From: Alternaria dauci
Lineage: Eukaryota > Ascomycota > Dothideomycetes > Pleosporales > Pleosporaceae
Direction: 5' to 3'
DNA: 64,000 nucleotides
Assembly (NCBI RefSeq): GCF_042100115.1
Contig: NC_091272.1
Coordinates: 806,001-870,000, forward strand
Below the pieces are notes generated by a model. That model saw nothing but the letters and a program-made list of their open reading frames with translations. It ran no database searches and was not told the DNA's origin. This document shows positions 44,274-55,549 of this stretch, piece after piece; position 1 is the stretch's first letter, and the number at the start of each line of letters is the position of its first letter. A program made the position numbers and the translations under genes.

Positions 44274-46822
44274 ATGGGTATGTACTGAGATTTCTGCTTG
44301 CAAGACTCCGTGTCGTGTCACTAGAGCTTCTCCGGTATGCTCGTGGTTCTCTCAGCATGCCGAGCTTGCTGGACATTTGCATGAAGAAACACGCTCGGAG
44401 CTAGTGCTGCATTTGGCGACCTTGCCTGCATCTTCGACGTGACTGGACAGCACTGACACTCGCATCAGACCATTCGTCACCACGACAGTCGCGAGGCAAA
44501 CAACGCAAGTCTTATCGGGTCGGAGAGGAGTACTCGTTCCTTGATGAGGATGAGGATGGCTCTGTGCCTTCTGGCACGCAAACACCAGCCTTCCAGGACG
44601 ATGACGACGACGATGACGATGGCGACGCCTTCATGCCAGATGCCCAGGATGGTGAACTCGAGTATGACGAAGATGAAGTGATAGCAGAAGAGGATGAAGA
44701 TGTATCGGAAGAAGAGGAAGACGACGGTTCCGACTCCGATGATTCCACAGGGCCTCCAAGACGCAATGTGCGTGGACTGAAGGCTGTTCGCGCTGCGCCA
44801 ACCACCCCGGCAGTCCGACGCGCTAAGAAACTTACAGACAACATACCGTCACCCGTAACGTTTGCCAAAGGTAGCGGCGTCAAAGTACGTCCCGTCGATG
44901 CCGATGCTCAGTTGCGGACGCGTGGTATCCCCGATTTCGATAAGATTGGTGGTCATGAGCCACGGCTGAAAAACTTGTTCGGTCCTGATGCAGCACATCT
45001 TAAGCCTGTGCTGGCCTCACGGGACTACTGGTTTCCCCAGGAAACATTTCCCATTCGAAGTTTCGCCAAGGTCAGTTCAGACGACGCTGAGGTCGGTAGC
45101 TTAAGAAGAAGCTTCTTCGAAGTCAGTGGTGCTAGAGAAAGGGAGAGTGAAGCATTGAGGACATGGTACACTGATGCTGGAAAATCCGCTTTTGCAACAG
45201 CCCAGAGGACAAAAATGCTGACCAAGGATGAGGCCGAAGAGCACATGAAAACTCCAGGACCAGAGTCTGTGAACGTGTTAGCTGGACCCGTGAACACGCC
45301 GCAAGTCAATACGTTGGTGAAAGGTTCATACATGAACATTGCAAAACCTTTCCCAGCAAGTCAGGATAGACGCGGTTGGCTCTTCAACCTCGGCTCCTGG
45401 ATACAAGATGCTCAGTGGGCGAGCAACGAAGACAGCAATATCCAGTATCTCGCTGTTGCCGTTGAGCAGAGACCGACCAGTGGGGACCAGCCCAAGCCAA
45501 TGGAGCAGCCAAAAGCACCCGCCTTCAATCCTACTGAACCGTTTCCCGCATGTGTTCAGGTATGGGCGTTTCAAGCTGAAGCTGACGGCTTGTTAAATGC
45601 AAAGACAGAGCCTAGACTTGAGCTTGTCATCTGCACTGACTGGGGCGCGCCGAAACAACTAAGATGGTGCCCAATCGCTGCGACAGACAACAATCAAAAT
45701 GCGGACGGCCGGAAAAACACGCACATAGGCATGCTCGCCTGCCTTTGGTCGGATGGACGAGTGCGTGTACTAGATGTTTCCGCCCCGGTTTCTGAGCCTG
45801 ACCAACACGTCACTACCTATCTTCATGTTACGCGCGCGTCATTTGAAGTCTCATTCCCTCAAACAGTACCTTCATGCTTACACTGGTTGTCGGGAACCAC
45901 GCTTGCAGTCGCGACAGCGGCAGGCACCGTTGGTGTTTGGACCTTAAGCCGTCCGGGAACGCTCACAGCGCCAGATGCCCACAATTACAGCCCAAGACCC
46001 TGGTTTTATCAGCAAGTAGCCGACACGTACATTCTCACGATATCCTCTGGATGGCCATCCAACCCTCAGTTCCTGTCTATAAGCACCGCGGATGGATTTG
46101 CACGCCTCATTGACATTAGAAGCCCGACTGCTGATACCGTCGTTTCGATACGTGGTCGCACACTTTGTCTAGCGCAAGCCTGGCATGAGCATACGCAGTC
46201 TTTTGTCATGCCGGACGAACACTACATCCTAAGGCACACACCGCTACGTCGCTACTACCACAACTTATACAGCATGCGACTAGAAAATAGTATCACTCGT
46301 GTCGCGACCAGCCCGGTACACCCCGGTGTACTCGTCGGTGGCACCGATGGAGATGTCCAAACAAGCAACCCGATCATGCGCATCACGAACTACAAAATCA
46401 TGCCGTGGCAGCAGAAATGGTTTGTTCACGAATGGAGGGGACCGATGGAGCGGATGCTCGTCAAGCCGACCGACGGACATGCTGCTACGGCCGAAGAGGG
46501 ACCAGTTGAACAGTCGATTAATAATGCTACACCGGAATCACAAGCCGGGGCGTCTGCTCACGTGCCCGAAAAGGTACCTCAAGAAATACTTTCCCAACCT
46601 CTTGTCCGCATCACCGAGGGTTACAAAGCTGGTCAAACAGGCATTGCGCACACCAGCGCAGCAACAAAGAGAGGGAACCCAGAGGTTGGAAGGTCCATCA
46701 GTATCTTTGAAGAGCAAACCGCCATCACAGCACTCGCTTGGAACCCGAATCTGAAGTTCGGTACATGGGCTGTTGCGGGCATGGGATCTGGGCTCATGCG
46801 CGTCGAGGATGTTGGTATTTGA
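44274..46822 (+). CDS. TFIIIC subunit TFC6/Sfc6-like WD-repeat protein
   Basis: Predicted subunit of the RNA polymerase III factor TFIIIC (tauB side), which binds the B box with TFC3. The main exon is 44469-46822; a coding start needs an upstream exon. One fitting solution is a 4-nt exon ATGG at 44274-44277 joined over a 191-nt intron (GTATGT ... CACTGACACTCGCATCAG), giving MDHSSPRQSRGKQRKSYRVG and 785 residues; this 5' end is tentative. A long acidic stretch follows (DDDDDDDDGDAF; EEDEDVSEEEEDDGSDSDDS). The body has WD-like repeats: QLRWCPIAATD, GMLACLWSDGRVRVLDVSAP, CLHWLSGTTLAVATAAGTVG, FLSISTADGFARLIDIRSP and ITALAWNPNLKFGTWAVAGM. NYKIMPWQQKWFVHEWRGP near the end is characteristic. Function is by family resemblance. 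Confidence 0.68.
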
Positions 46823-46926
46823 GAAGCAGGAAGAAGATGACGTGGTTTGAGAAACCTGAAGGATAGGAGAGCGTATGTTGGTCATAATTTCATTCATCTT
46901 GCGCCATGTTCATACTACGATTTCTC

Positions 46927-48640
46927 CTACTTGACTGCTTTGAGCTTGCACATCAAAGGCTTCTTCTCCCAGAGGATATATGTCGCCTGGTCTTCCCAGT
47001 TGTTGCTCTCGGGGCAGAGTTCGATATCAAAGTTGTACAAGGTTTTGGCGATGATAAGACGCATTTCGTGATATGCCATGCTTCACCAATGGTCAGCGTC
47101 TGATCCACAAGGCTTGCACACCAATGAACACAAGGTTTCAACTTACTTTTTTCCGAGGCAATCTCTGGACCCAACAGAAAATGGCTGGACGCACTGCCTC
47201 TCGTCGCCATCAAACTCAGGATCGCCTAACCATCTCTGTGGAAGAAACTCAAACGGCCTCTTGAAGTTCTTCTCGTGTGTATACATTGGGTGTTGAGGGA
47301 TGCTAAGAACCGTGCCGGGGGGTATGAATTGGCCCACGACAGTGCTGCCATCCTGAGGTGTGATGCGCGGAAGTCCTAGTGGGACTGGCGGGTAAAGACG
47401 GAAAGCTTCCTTGATGCAGGCTGCCAGATAAGGCAGTGCAGCGAGCTGCTCCATGGTCATATCCGCATCACTGGCAAAGGCGCCACGTATTTCGTCGTTG
47501 AGTTTCGTCATGCACTCGGGATTGCGCAGAAGCAGGTATGTCAGCCCTGATACCAGTGTGGCAGTCGTCTCCGTCCCGGCGATCATGAAGATGGAAGAGT
47601 TTGCATCCATCTCTTCTCTGGTCAAGCCTCGTCCCTCCTTTTGGCCCAAGACAAGATCCCAGAGGTCGACGCCCTCGGTATCTCGACCCTTCTCGAGGCG
47701 CTTTGTAACGCGTGTGACGGAGTGGTTGAAGTGATCCATCCTCTTCTTGTTCATAGACTCAGGCACATGTCTCTTGAACGCCCTCCACAACCAGGGATAC
47801 GCCATCATGACACTTAAGTAAGATCCAACCTTGATACTTGCAAATATGGTGCTGACCCAGGGATCGTAGTCGCCCTTGTCGAGCATGTGCAGCGGTTCTC
47901 CAAAAGTCAAATCGCCCATGACATCGAAGGTGCAGAAGTTGTAGAGACGAACCATGTCCAGCTTCTCATTGGGGTTGTTTTCGACCGTTTGTTTCAAGCG
48001 AGTGATGAGCTTGTCTACATATTTGACGAAGAGCGGTTCCTGTTGCTTGAGCGCGCGGTCCGAGAACGCGGGGGTAAAGATCTTGCGTTGGCGACTATGG
48101 TCTTGATCGCGCGCGAGGATGATACTGACTGCACCGTTGGGCGAGGTGCCATACTTGAACCAGTCTTTATGAGGGACAGACCCGGCGGTGCCTTTGGTGC
48201 CATGGCCGTAGATCTGGGATGTTGTTAGCCTGGACTGTATCCATTTTGAAATGTGACACTTGCATCTTTCCAAGAATTCGGATCCGTGAAACTCAGCTCG
48301 TCGTGGTTGATCCGGACGACGTGGCCATACTTTCGGTGCAGGTCTTGAAGGAGCTTGTCTCTCGAACCGCTCCAGGTCGCAAAGTGGTAAGGGATGCGCG
48401 TCGCAGCGTTCAGCTTGGGCCCTGGGAAGTGTCTAAGGGGATGGAAGTATATGCGGTAGATGGCTCTAGCAACGAAACGAACAACCAGCTGCTGCACATC
48501 AGCATATGTCCTTGTCGTAAGTCTCGATGATGCAAGACGGTACTTACAAAGCCAAGTAGAGCGATAAGGATTTGCGATGCTGAGGTGATATGGAAGAACT
48601 TGGTGAGTCCTGTAGGACCGTGTGCTGATGTAGAAGCCAT
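46927..48640 (-). CDS. Cytochrome P450 monooxygenase (CYP65/TRI11-like)
   Basis: Heme-thiolate monooxygenase with an N-terminal ER anchor. Four exons: 48640-48548, 48491-48264, 48213-47147 and 47080-46927, 513 residues. The anchor SASQILIALLGF continues across intron 1 into LVVRFVARAIYRIYF, then FHPLRHFPGPKL. The C-helix reads DHSRQRKIFTPAFSDRAL, the I-helix MIAGTETTATLVSGLTYLL, the ExxR is KEAFRLYPP, and the heme loop PFSVGSRDCLGKN puts the proximal ligand at Cys459; intron 3 splits this loop right after LGK. Intron 2 is GC-AG (GAT then GCAAGT, CTAAC branch). Closest pattern I know is the CYP65 group of trichothecene and related oxidases, but no neighbouring gene suggests a biosynthetic cluster, so the substrate is unknown. 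It ends 104 bp beyond the TFC6-like gene. Confidence 0.93.
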
Positions 48641-49509
48641 GACGCCTAGACTCCAGCCACCATGAGATGATGTGAATGCAGGGCACAGGCAAGCCTTAAG
48701 TAGCAACGAGGTACAGGCTCATCGACACCTCGCACTAAAAGAAGCGGAGTAGGTTGACGCGTTTGATACGTCGACGGGTGGCTTGCCAGCTCGCCTAGTA
48801 CCGTTGACGTCGGGGTAGCCAAGGTCAAATGATCGGCTCGAGTAGCTCAACGTCGCACCTAATGGGGCATTGGCAGCGACCTGTGCATTCGCACATGGTT
48901 CCACGCACTAAATTCGCCCGGTCCAAGAGTCACCAAGCTTGTGCAAAGTCCACTCTGTCGGAGGGTCGGAATTGAAGCACAGCAGCTGTGTATACTGGAC
49001 AGGACACATTCGTCCGTTGCAGGCTCACGGTCCGATGCCTCGGAGGATTGAGTTTATACGGTGCATACGGTAGCAATGCCCAGTCAACTGTTGTAAAACT
49101 GGGGTGATCTGCATAGTTATTCCTATGTCTCGACACGCACACGCGTGCGCATCTAGGCAGACACAAGAGACAGGGGCATGTCTGGAGACCAAACTCGATG
49201 TGGAAAACTGGGAGTGGACTTGTGGGAGCAGACCGCGGATGGGGGGCTTGTTGCATCGGAAGAGCTGTCATCGAGCAAAAGGAAATAATAAACCAAGCTG
49301 GAGCGTCAAGGCCAGACGAAGATGCAGCAACAAGTGTAACGCGAATGCGAGCCGATGCGATTGGCCAACGGAGGCGATCGTTGTTACATAGTGGGCTCGG
49401 ATGGGGATGCGTGGCCCGTGCACGTATCAGATCGTGACTTCGCGTTGGGGTCATCGAGGTCCGTTTCGCGAGCAACAAATCGAATCCCGCACACCCTTGC
49501 ACCTGTATC
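48641..49509. other. Divergent intergenic region, P450 / MGM101
   Basis: Promoters of the two genes. Long open frames exist on both strands here but their translations have no conserved features and overlap the MGM101 start. Confidence 0.45.
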
Positions 49510-50475
49510 ATGGCAGCCACACACGCCCGCAAAGGCCTTTCGGCTGTCTTCTCTGCCTCGTCCTCCAGAGCGTCTCCAATTGCCAGCCGGACACAACAAC
49601 GCAGCTTCTCTTCATCCCGCATTTTCGCCGCATACGCGACTGCACCCAAATCAGCCGCGGCCAGCACAACTAGCACTTCTACATCTGCGAAACCTGCGAC
49701 TTATACGTCAACCGCGTCAAAGCCCACAACCACAGCAACCCCACAGCGGACAGTGACCCCCTCATTCCCTGCGAAAGAGCCCCCCGTGCCTACCTCGCGC
49801 AACAGCACCGCAGAAACTGCGGCATCAGCAGCCCAAAAACAGCGCTCGCTTACCGACGGACTGTCCGATGCACCCCCCGAGCTGGAAGGCGTGCCAGCCA
49901 TAGACTGGACTCGCTCCTACCATGGTCTCGGCAGCATATCCTTCACACCAGAGCAGTCGGACATGCTGCTCGCGCCCGTCACACAGGACGATGTCGAGGT
50001 GAAGCCAGACGGCATCATATACTTGCCTGAGATCAAGTACAGGCGGATATTAAACAAGGCCTTTGGGCCTGGAGGTTGGGGCCTGGCACCAAGAGGCGAG
50101 AGCATCGTTACTGGAAAGCTGGTAACGAGGGAATATGGTCTCATTGTCCAAGGACGGTACGTTTGTCTCTTCGCCCTGTTGCAACTATGCTAATGAAGAA
50201 CCAGGCTCGTTTCGATTGCCCGTGGCGAGCAACAGTACTTCGACGCCGACGGTATCCCCACTGCGACCGAAGGCTGCAAATCCAACGCGTTGATGCGATG
50301 CTGCAAAGACCTGGGTATTGCTTCCGAGCTCTGGGACCCACGCTTCATCAGGGAGTTTACAAACAAGATGACAAAGGAGGTATGGGTGGAGCACGTGAGC
50401 ACCAAGAAGAAGAGGAAGATAGTGCTGAGAAAGGACGACAGCGCCAGATACCCATACAAAGAAGTCAAATTGTAG
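49510..50475 (+). CDS. MGM101: Mitochondrial genome maintenance protein MGM101
   Basis: Rad52-like single-strand annealing protein of the mitochondrial nucleoid, needed for mtDNA repair and recombination. Two exons, 49510-50156 and 50205-50475, 305 residues. The N-terminus is a presequence ([20 protein letters not shown]...[14 protein letters not shown]) followed by a threonine/alanine-rich disordered stretch to about residue 115. The conserved core starts at [19 protein letters not shown], continues [46 protein letters not shown] joined over the intron to [13 protein letters not shown], and [20 protein letters not shown] with the conserved cysteines. It ends with a basic tail ([12 protein letters not shown]...YPYKEVKL). 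Confidence 0.96.
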
Positions 50476-50737
50476 TCTGCCTTGGAACTGTCTTGGGACA
50501 CATGAGAGGGCAGATGCATTTGCAGGCGTAGGGCACGCATACAACCCAAGTATTCATATACGCAGAGGTTGTAACACTACCATGATGACCCGTCCCAACT
50601 CGTGCTGAAGAATTGTGATACCAAATACATACCGCTTCACCATAGTCGTGAAGCCTAGGAAAATGCCATCTAATGTCTTACCCAAACGCCGCATGATACT
50701 CTGGTCATGTCACAGATTTTGTCCTCCAGGGATTCTG

Positions 50738-51953
50738 CTAGCGATCGCCTAGGTCAAAACCGGACGCCCTTGATCTGTTCCTGATATCGCTCGGCTCCCT
50801 GCCGTATGCAAGCGGATCATCCTGAGGCTGTTCCTGGCGCTGCCAGTTCCACGGCATCCACCCACTGCTCGTCCTTCGGCCGAGTGCCGGCGGTGTGAGG
50901 GGGTACGGTGGTCGGTCGGAGCCTGAGCTCAATTCGTCGCGCTCGATCCTGTCGAATTCGGCTTCGCTCCTGTTGCGGGAGAGGCTACCAGAGAGACTTC
51001 CAGTACTCCTATTAACTTCGTGATATCTGTTGCCACCCGTTTGCTGTGAGCGGATGTTGTCTTGCTCGCGGTCGAATGCTTGCAGGAGCGTCTCGAGACG
51101 CTGACGTTGAGAAGCTACGTAGTTTAGTCGGTCGTCGTTGTTGCGGATAGAGTCGGGGACGAGGTTCCCTGCACCGCGGCTTAGGTCGGAGGCTTGCGCA
51201 TCTCGTGTACCTGCGGTACCCGCGGCGCCATAAAGCGCACTGGCTCCGCTGAGCGCCTGGTTGACAAGCCCGTATAGATCGTTGCTGCCTCTTGCTGACG
51301 GCATCTGGAACCTGCTCATGAGGTTTTGCGCATACGTCTGTCCATCGGGTCTCGGTGCGTCGGGCTTCCTGGGTGCAAAGCCCAAGACGTTGACCTTTAC
51401 CCACTCAATACCCATCTCGACGTATGCAATGCCTGCTGACTTGGCACGGTCATGGCTCTTAGTAATAAACTCGTCGATTTCGCGCTCATGGTGGTAGAGG
51501 AAAGGCTCCATATACTCCTGGTACAGGTAACTTGCGCCCTGCGAACCGGGCAGGATCAGGTATAAGTGTGTGAAGAAGCGAATCCATGAGTAGAAAGGTA
51601 CCCAGCTCAGGATGAAGTCGAAGGTATTTTCTACGGCGGTGAAGGCTGAGAGGACGACGAAGTAGATCAGCCAGGGTGCGAGGAGCGCTGGATCTGAGGT
51701 GTGGAGAGCTTTGTAGGACGCGAAGATGGGAAAGAAGACCGTGGTTGCGACGCTGTTGCCTGGTTAGCTAGGTCGTCTTCCAACACACTGTAGCAAAAAA
51801 GAAACACTGCATATCGGAGTCATGCGAGCTTCAAGAACGCGAGCAGTGGAGCTCATGATACCGTACTAGGCTTCAAAGCTTGCTCGCGAATTGATACCTG
51901 ACTGCGGGGGCGGGGTGCGCTTACGTTAAACCGTCCGCGACAAAGCCGAACAT
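50738..51953 (-). CDS. TB2/DP1/HVA22 family (Yop1/REEP-like) membrane-shaping protein
   Basis: ER membrane protein of the family that bends tubules. Two exons: 51953-51925 and 51752-50738, 347 residues. The first exon encodes MFGFVADGL; splicing to CAACAG|C gives TVATTVFFPIFASYKALHTS, the expected first hairpin, followed by PWLIYFVVLSAFTAVENTFD and LSWVPFYSWIRFFTHLYLIL, then PGSQGASYLYQEYMEPFLYH, the family signature. The remaining 210 residues are hydrophilic and disordered with serine/arginine stretches (SGSLSGSLSRNRSEAEFDRI). This long tail separates it from the short Yop1 proper, so it is a Yop1 paralogue found in filamentous ascomycetes. The alternative acceptor AACCAG|G breaks the frame. 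Confidence 0.88.
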
Positions 51954-53345
51954 GGTCGCAGTTGTTGGTGTGTCTTCTTGAGATGTCGGTGTTTAGGTAT
52001 AGACGCAGGTCCAAGACTTGCAGGCAGCGAGAGCTCAAGCCTCACGGATACGCGGGCGGAGGTGTGGAGTGGCTTCGCCCGATGCTCCATGGAATCTACG
52101 TCAGTCGGTCAAGAACGGCGCGCTATCCGCTTTCGGTCCTTTGTGTGTGATTTGAGCCTCCAGACGTCAGCTGCTGAAGGAACACACTAGTCACCTCTAG
52201 GGAACATGTCTGAAGACACTGGACTCGTGCCAGGTCCAAGCCTTGGTGGATGTGCAATATCATACAGGTCATGCTCACCGTCGCGACTTCCTCGAACCCG
52301 CGTTGCGAACGCGTACCAATCATGGCACCTGGGCAGCACCAACCATCATTACCACCAATACATCAACTCCCCAGATAGCTCAGTTTCCTCAGCTACTTCT
52401 GCAACCACACACGCTTCAGTCTAGTTAGGTCAACAGGTCCCTCCCTCACTTGGGCGTGCTCAATCGAGCCAGACCTTGAAAATGTCCTTTTCCATAGGAG
52501 TCGTCCCGAACCGTCCAAACGGCATCCTCACGACCTCTTCAGATACTGCATTGCGCTCTCATGAATTTTGTATCGCAGTCTACGGCACAAACATACAATC
52601 AGCGAGTGTTTACCTCGTCTCGTTGTAACGTCGCATTTAGGACCCCATGGCGTTTGTCCGATCTCCGTGGCGCCCATGTCCGATGCTTCTACCGCGTCTA
52701 CGACACCCACCCTGGAACTACCCGAAATGATACGATGCAGAGGACCCCAAGACGCTTCTTATGCTGCCATGGCTGCCAAGAGACCGCTTATCATCATCAC
52801 GGGCTCCACAACAGCTAACCACCCCGCGTTTGCAGCCGTTGTCGCTGTTGACATCATCCCGCTTTGATTCGTATGGTGGGGGAAAGCAACTATAGTGAGC
52901 ATAAAACTCCGGCACCGGTTACGTAAATGAGCTATCTTCTGTCCGAGTACCATAACAGCTGTCTTGGCGGGCAACGAGTTGCTTGGCTTATGCTTATAGT
53001 TCGTCGATCTACACTGACAGTCCAGTCGACCAGTCTCGAATGCAACTTACAGAGGTAGCTCTTCTTGGCTCCAACTGAAAACGGTGTTTTACCAACCGAG
53101 AAGCGATGTATCCAAATGCCGAACGACGTATGCCAACCTATAAGGATAAAACCTCGCATTGACCCTTGTCATTCGCAATAGCAAGCCAATGCAGGTCTTC
53201 GTTAGAGCGGAATACCCGAGCATAGCTTAGAGATAAGCCTTGAGTTTGAAGGGCTGCGCTCAGAATATAAAGATGGATGTCTCCCCTCAACCTTGCATGA
53301 CGCAGCGTCAGGTTAAAAGCGTCAGCATCCAGAAGAAGTACCAAC
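51954..53345. other. Intergenic region of about 1.4 kb
   Basis: No supported gene. A 48-codon frame starts at 52482 but shows no conserved features. Confidence 0.45.
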
Positions 53346-54698
53346 ATGGTCTCTATAAAGTCCCTCTTAGCTCTAGCATCCCTAAGAGCAGTCGCTGCAG
53401 CACCCCAAGCTTCAGTGTCGCCATCAGCTGTAAGCTCTGCTAGTCCGTCGGCATCAAGCTCAGTGACCCTTACCACCGAGGAAACGGACGAGTTATTCAG
53501 CCTTCATGAGGAACTAGTAAACATTCCGTCCATATCTGGAGATGAGGTGGAAGCCGCAGAGTTTGTATCGAGATATCTATCGGATTTGGGGTACTACGTC
53601 GAAGAGATTCCTGTTGGGGACACCGGTACTTTCAACGTCTTCGCCTATCCACAAGAGCTGAAAGACGAGGGTGTCTGGCCAGAGGTTTTGATCACTAGCC
53701 ATATAGATACAGTGAGTATATATGGCATTTTGTGTGGTATATAGCGAATTCTGACTCTGAATCAGGTGCCGCCATTCTACCCTTTCGAGCGTAGAGAAGA
53801 GAATGGCACAGTCTATCACTTCGGTCGTGGAACCGTCGACGCAAAAGGCCCTGTAGCAACTATGATCGTCGCATCGCACAAGTTCTTCCAGTCCCGGACC
53901 GACACCCCAAGTCTGGGTATGCTGTTTGTTGTCTCCGAAGAGACTGGTGGTGCGGGAATGAAAGCGTTTGCACAGGTAAGCCTCGCCGTACGAAATGCAT
54001 GTGAGGCACATACTGACTTTGGTCCTTCACCGCTACAGTATGCTTCGAATACAACTTTCCGTGCAGGCATCTTTGGCGAGCCAACAGAAGGAAAACTGGC
54101 TAGTGGACACAAAGGCAGCTTGAGCGTGACCCTGGACGTTGTGGGCAAATCCTCACACTCCGCCTACCCTTGGCTTGGTGTAAGCGCTATCAACTTTCTG
54201 ACCGAAGCCATTGTTGCACTCAACATGCTCGAACCGGCTCTTCCCAGAAGCGAGCTACTCGGCGCAACTACTCTCAATGCTGGCCTTATTGCTGGAGGTG
54301 TTGCGGGTAATGTCGTGCCTGAACGCGCAAACGCCAGTATCGTTGTACGTATCGCTCGCAGCGAAGACGACGCAGTTGAAGTTGTCCAAGATATGATGGC
54401 AGGAATGCTTTCACCCATTGTTGCCCGCGCAGAGGCAGCAAACGCTACATTCAATGTCCGTTTCTCGAATACTACATACCCAGCACCTATTCTCGATACC
54501 GATGTCGAGGGTCTGGAGGTAGCGCCTGTTTTCTATGGTACAGATATTCCCAGTCTGCCGCAGGTGGAGAAGAGATATCTTTTTGGTACCGGAACGATTG
54601 AAGTTGCACATACGCCCAATGAGATGTTGAGCCAAGATGAGCTTGTGCAGGCGGCGGAGGCATATGGTATGATACTCGAAAGTCTTTTCTCAGAGTAG
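53346..54698 (+). CDS. Secreted peptidase M20 family protein (ArgE/DapE/carboxypeptidase-like)
   Basis: Predicted secreted zinc aminoacylase or carboxypeptidase. Three exons: 53346-53711, 53766-53975 and 54039-54698, 411 residues. A signal peptide is evident (MVSIKSLLALASLRAVAAA, cut near AP), followed by a serine-rich linker. M20 features in order: LVNIPSISGDEVEAAEFVSR; SHIDTVPPF with the first zinc His and Asp; GRGTVDAKGPVATMI with the bridging Asp; FVVSEETGGAGMK with the catalytic Glu-Glu; GEPTEGKLASGHKGSLSV; SHSAYPWLGVSA of the lid domain; and EVAHTPNEMLSQDEL with the last zinc His. Intron 2 is exactly 63 nt without a stop, so retention would insert 21 residues; splicing restores the usual spacing. 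Intron 2 resembles the aldolase introns. Substrate unknown. Confidence 0.9.
53976..54038 (+). repeat. Introner-like intron copy 6 (M20 peptidase intron 2)
   Basis: 63-nt intron with GTAAG donor. It contains GTACGAAATGCATGTGAG, then GCACATACTGACTTTGGTCC, matching aldolase introns 4 and 5. ATGTG-AGG-CACAT can form a hairpin just upstream of the branch site. Confidence 0.6.
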
Positions 54699-55549
54699 GA
54701 ACATGTAAATGAGGTGATTACATCTAGTTGAGGGACAGCGAGCACGTGTTGAGTGAGTAAAATAGAAATGGTACCATCGGGACTCATGCCTGTAGTTTCA
54801 ACAAGACACCCTTCGTTCGATTGCTTATTCCGTGTCGCCAAATCGTGACCGCCTCTTCTTTTCTTCTCGTCCGCGGTCGTTCACCGCGGACACCTCGAGT
54901 GTGGCAATGTTTCTGTTTGCTATATAAGAAGATGCTCGTGACTTTAATCGAATGGTGATCTCATGCATAGCGGTATCGGGACGGCGAGATTAGTGACCTT
55001 GCTTCAGAGATTTATGTGAACATGACATTAGGGAAACCGCTTGCCCGCATCATACGTACTCTGGGAGCAAGCGCAAAGATGTGTATATGTCAACGACACC
55101 AAAGACTTGCCTGACTAACCAGCTTGCATTTCATGGTCCATCTCTTTAATCAAGGTCACTGCGGATGTGTCAGAGGCGCACCTCCACCGCCTCTTTCTCC
55201 GAAATTCCGGCGCTCCTGCACCGCTTTATCGTTCGCAATGTACCGTCACCCATAATCGCTCCTTCCCTGCATGGAGACCGTTTGCGGAACTCGCTCATTC
55301 TGCCTGTCGGTCAGACTCTACGCTCTATCTGGAGGTGAGCGACGAAAACAATGGCGTATGCCTACATCTGACGCCTGAGCAAACACCCTTTGGCGCCTCT
55401 CCTCGCTCTCTGTATCATCATATAAACTGCCTCCTGCCTTCCTTGACTCTTTCTTGGACAGCAATCAATCGACTATCTCCGGTACTCTTAATATCTTTAT
55501 GCATCTTGAACACCTACCTTATATATCCTCAATATACCCACACACTGAC
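54699..55549. other. Intergenic region, M20 peptidase / RG-rich protein
   Basis: No gene seen. It contains a GC-rich perfect inverted repeat at 54869-54891. Confidence 0.5.
54869..54891. repeat. GC-rich 9-bp inverted repeat (CCGCGG-centred arms)
   Basis: GTCCGCGGT (54869-54877), 5-nt loop, ACCGCGGAC (54883-54891). Arms are perfect and each contains the palindrome CCGCGG. It may be a hairpin in the peptidase 3' region or a binding site for a regulator; both are guesses. Confidence 0.45.

Noticed and set aside
43997..44275. A 92-codon minus-strand frame beside the TFC6-like gene
   Set aside because: No recognisable domain, and it overlaps the probable promoter and first exon of the TFC6-like gene.
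48930..49676. A 248-codon minus-strand open frame between the P450 and MGM101 genes
   Set aside because: No conserved motif, cysteine- and arginine-rich shadow composition, and it overlaps the well-supported MGM101 start on the other strand.
46927..51953. A secondary-metabolite gene cluster around the P450
   Set aside because: Neighbours are TFIIIC, MGM101 and a TB2/DP1 protein; no backbone synthase, transporter or regulator is present.
52482..52628. A 48-codon plus-strand frame
   Set aside because: Too short, no conserved features, no convincing splice continuation.
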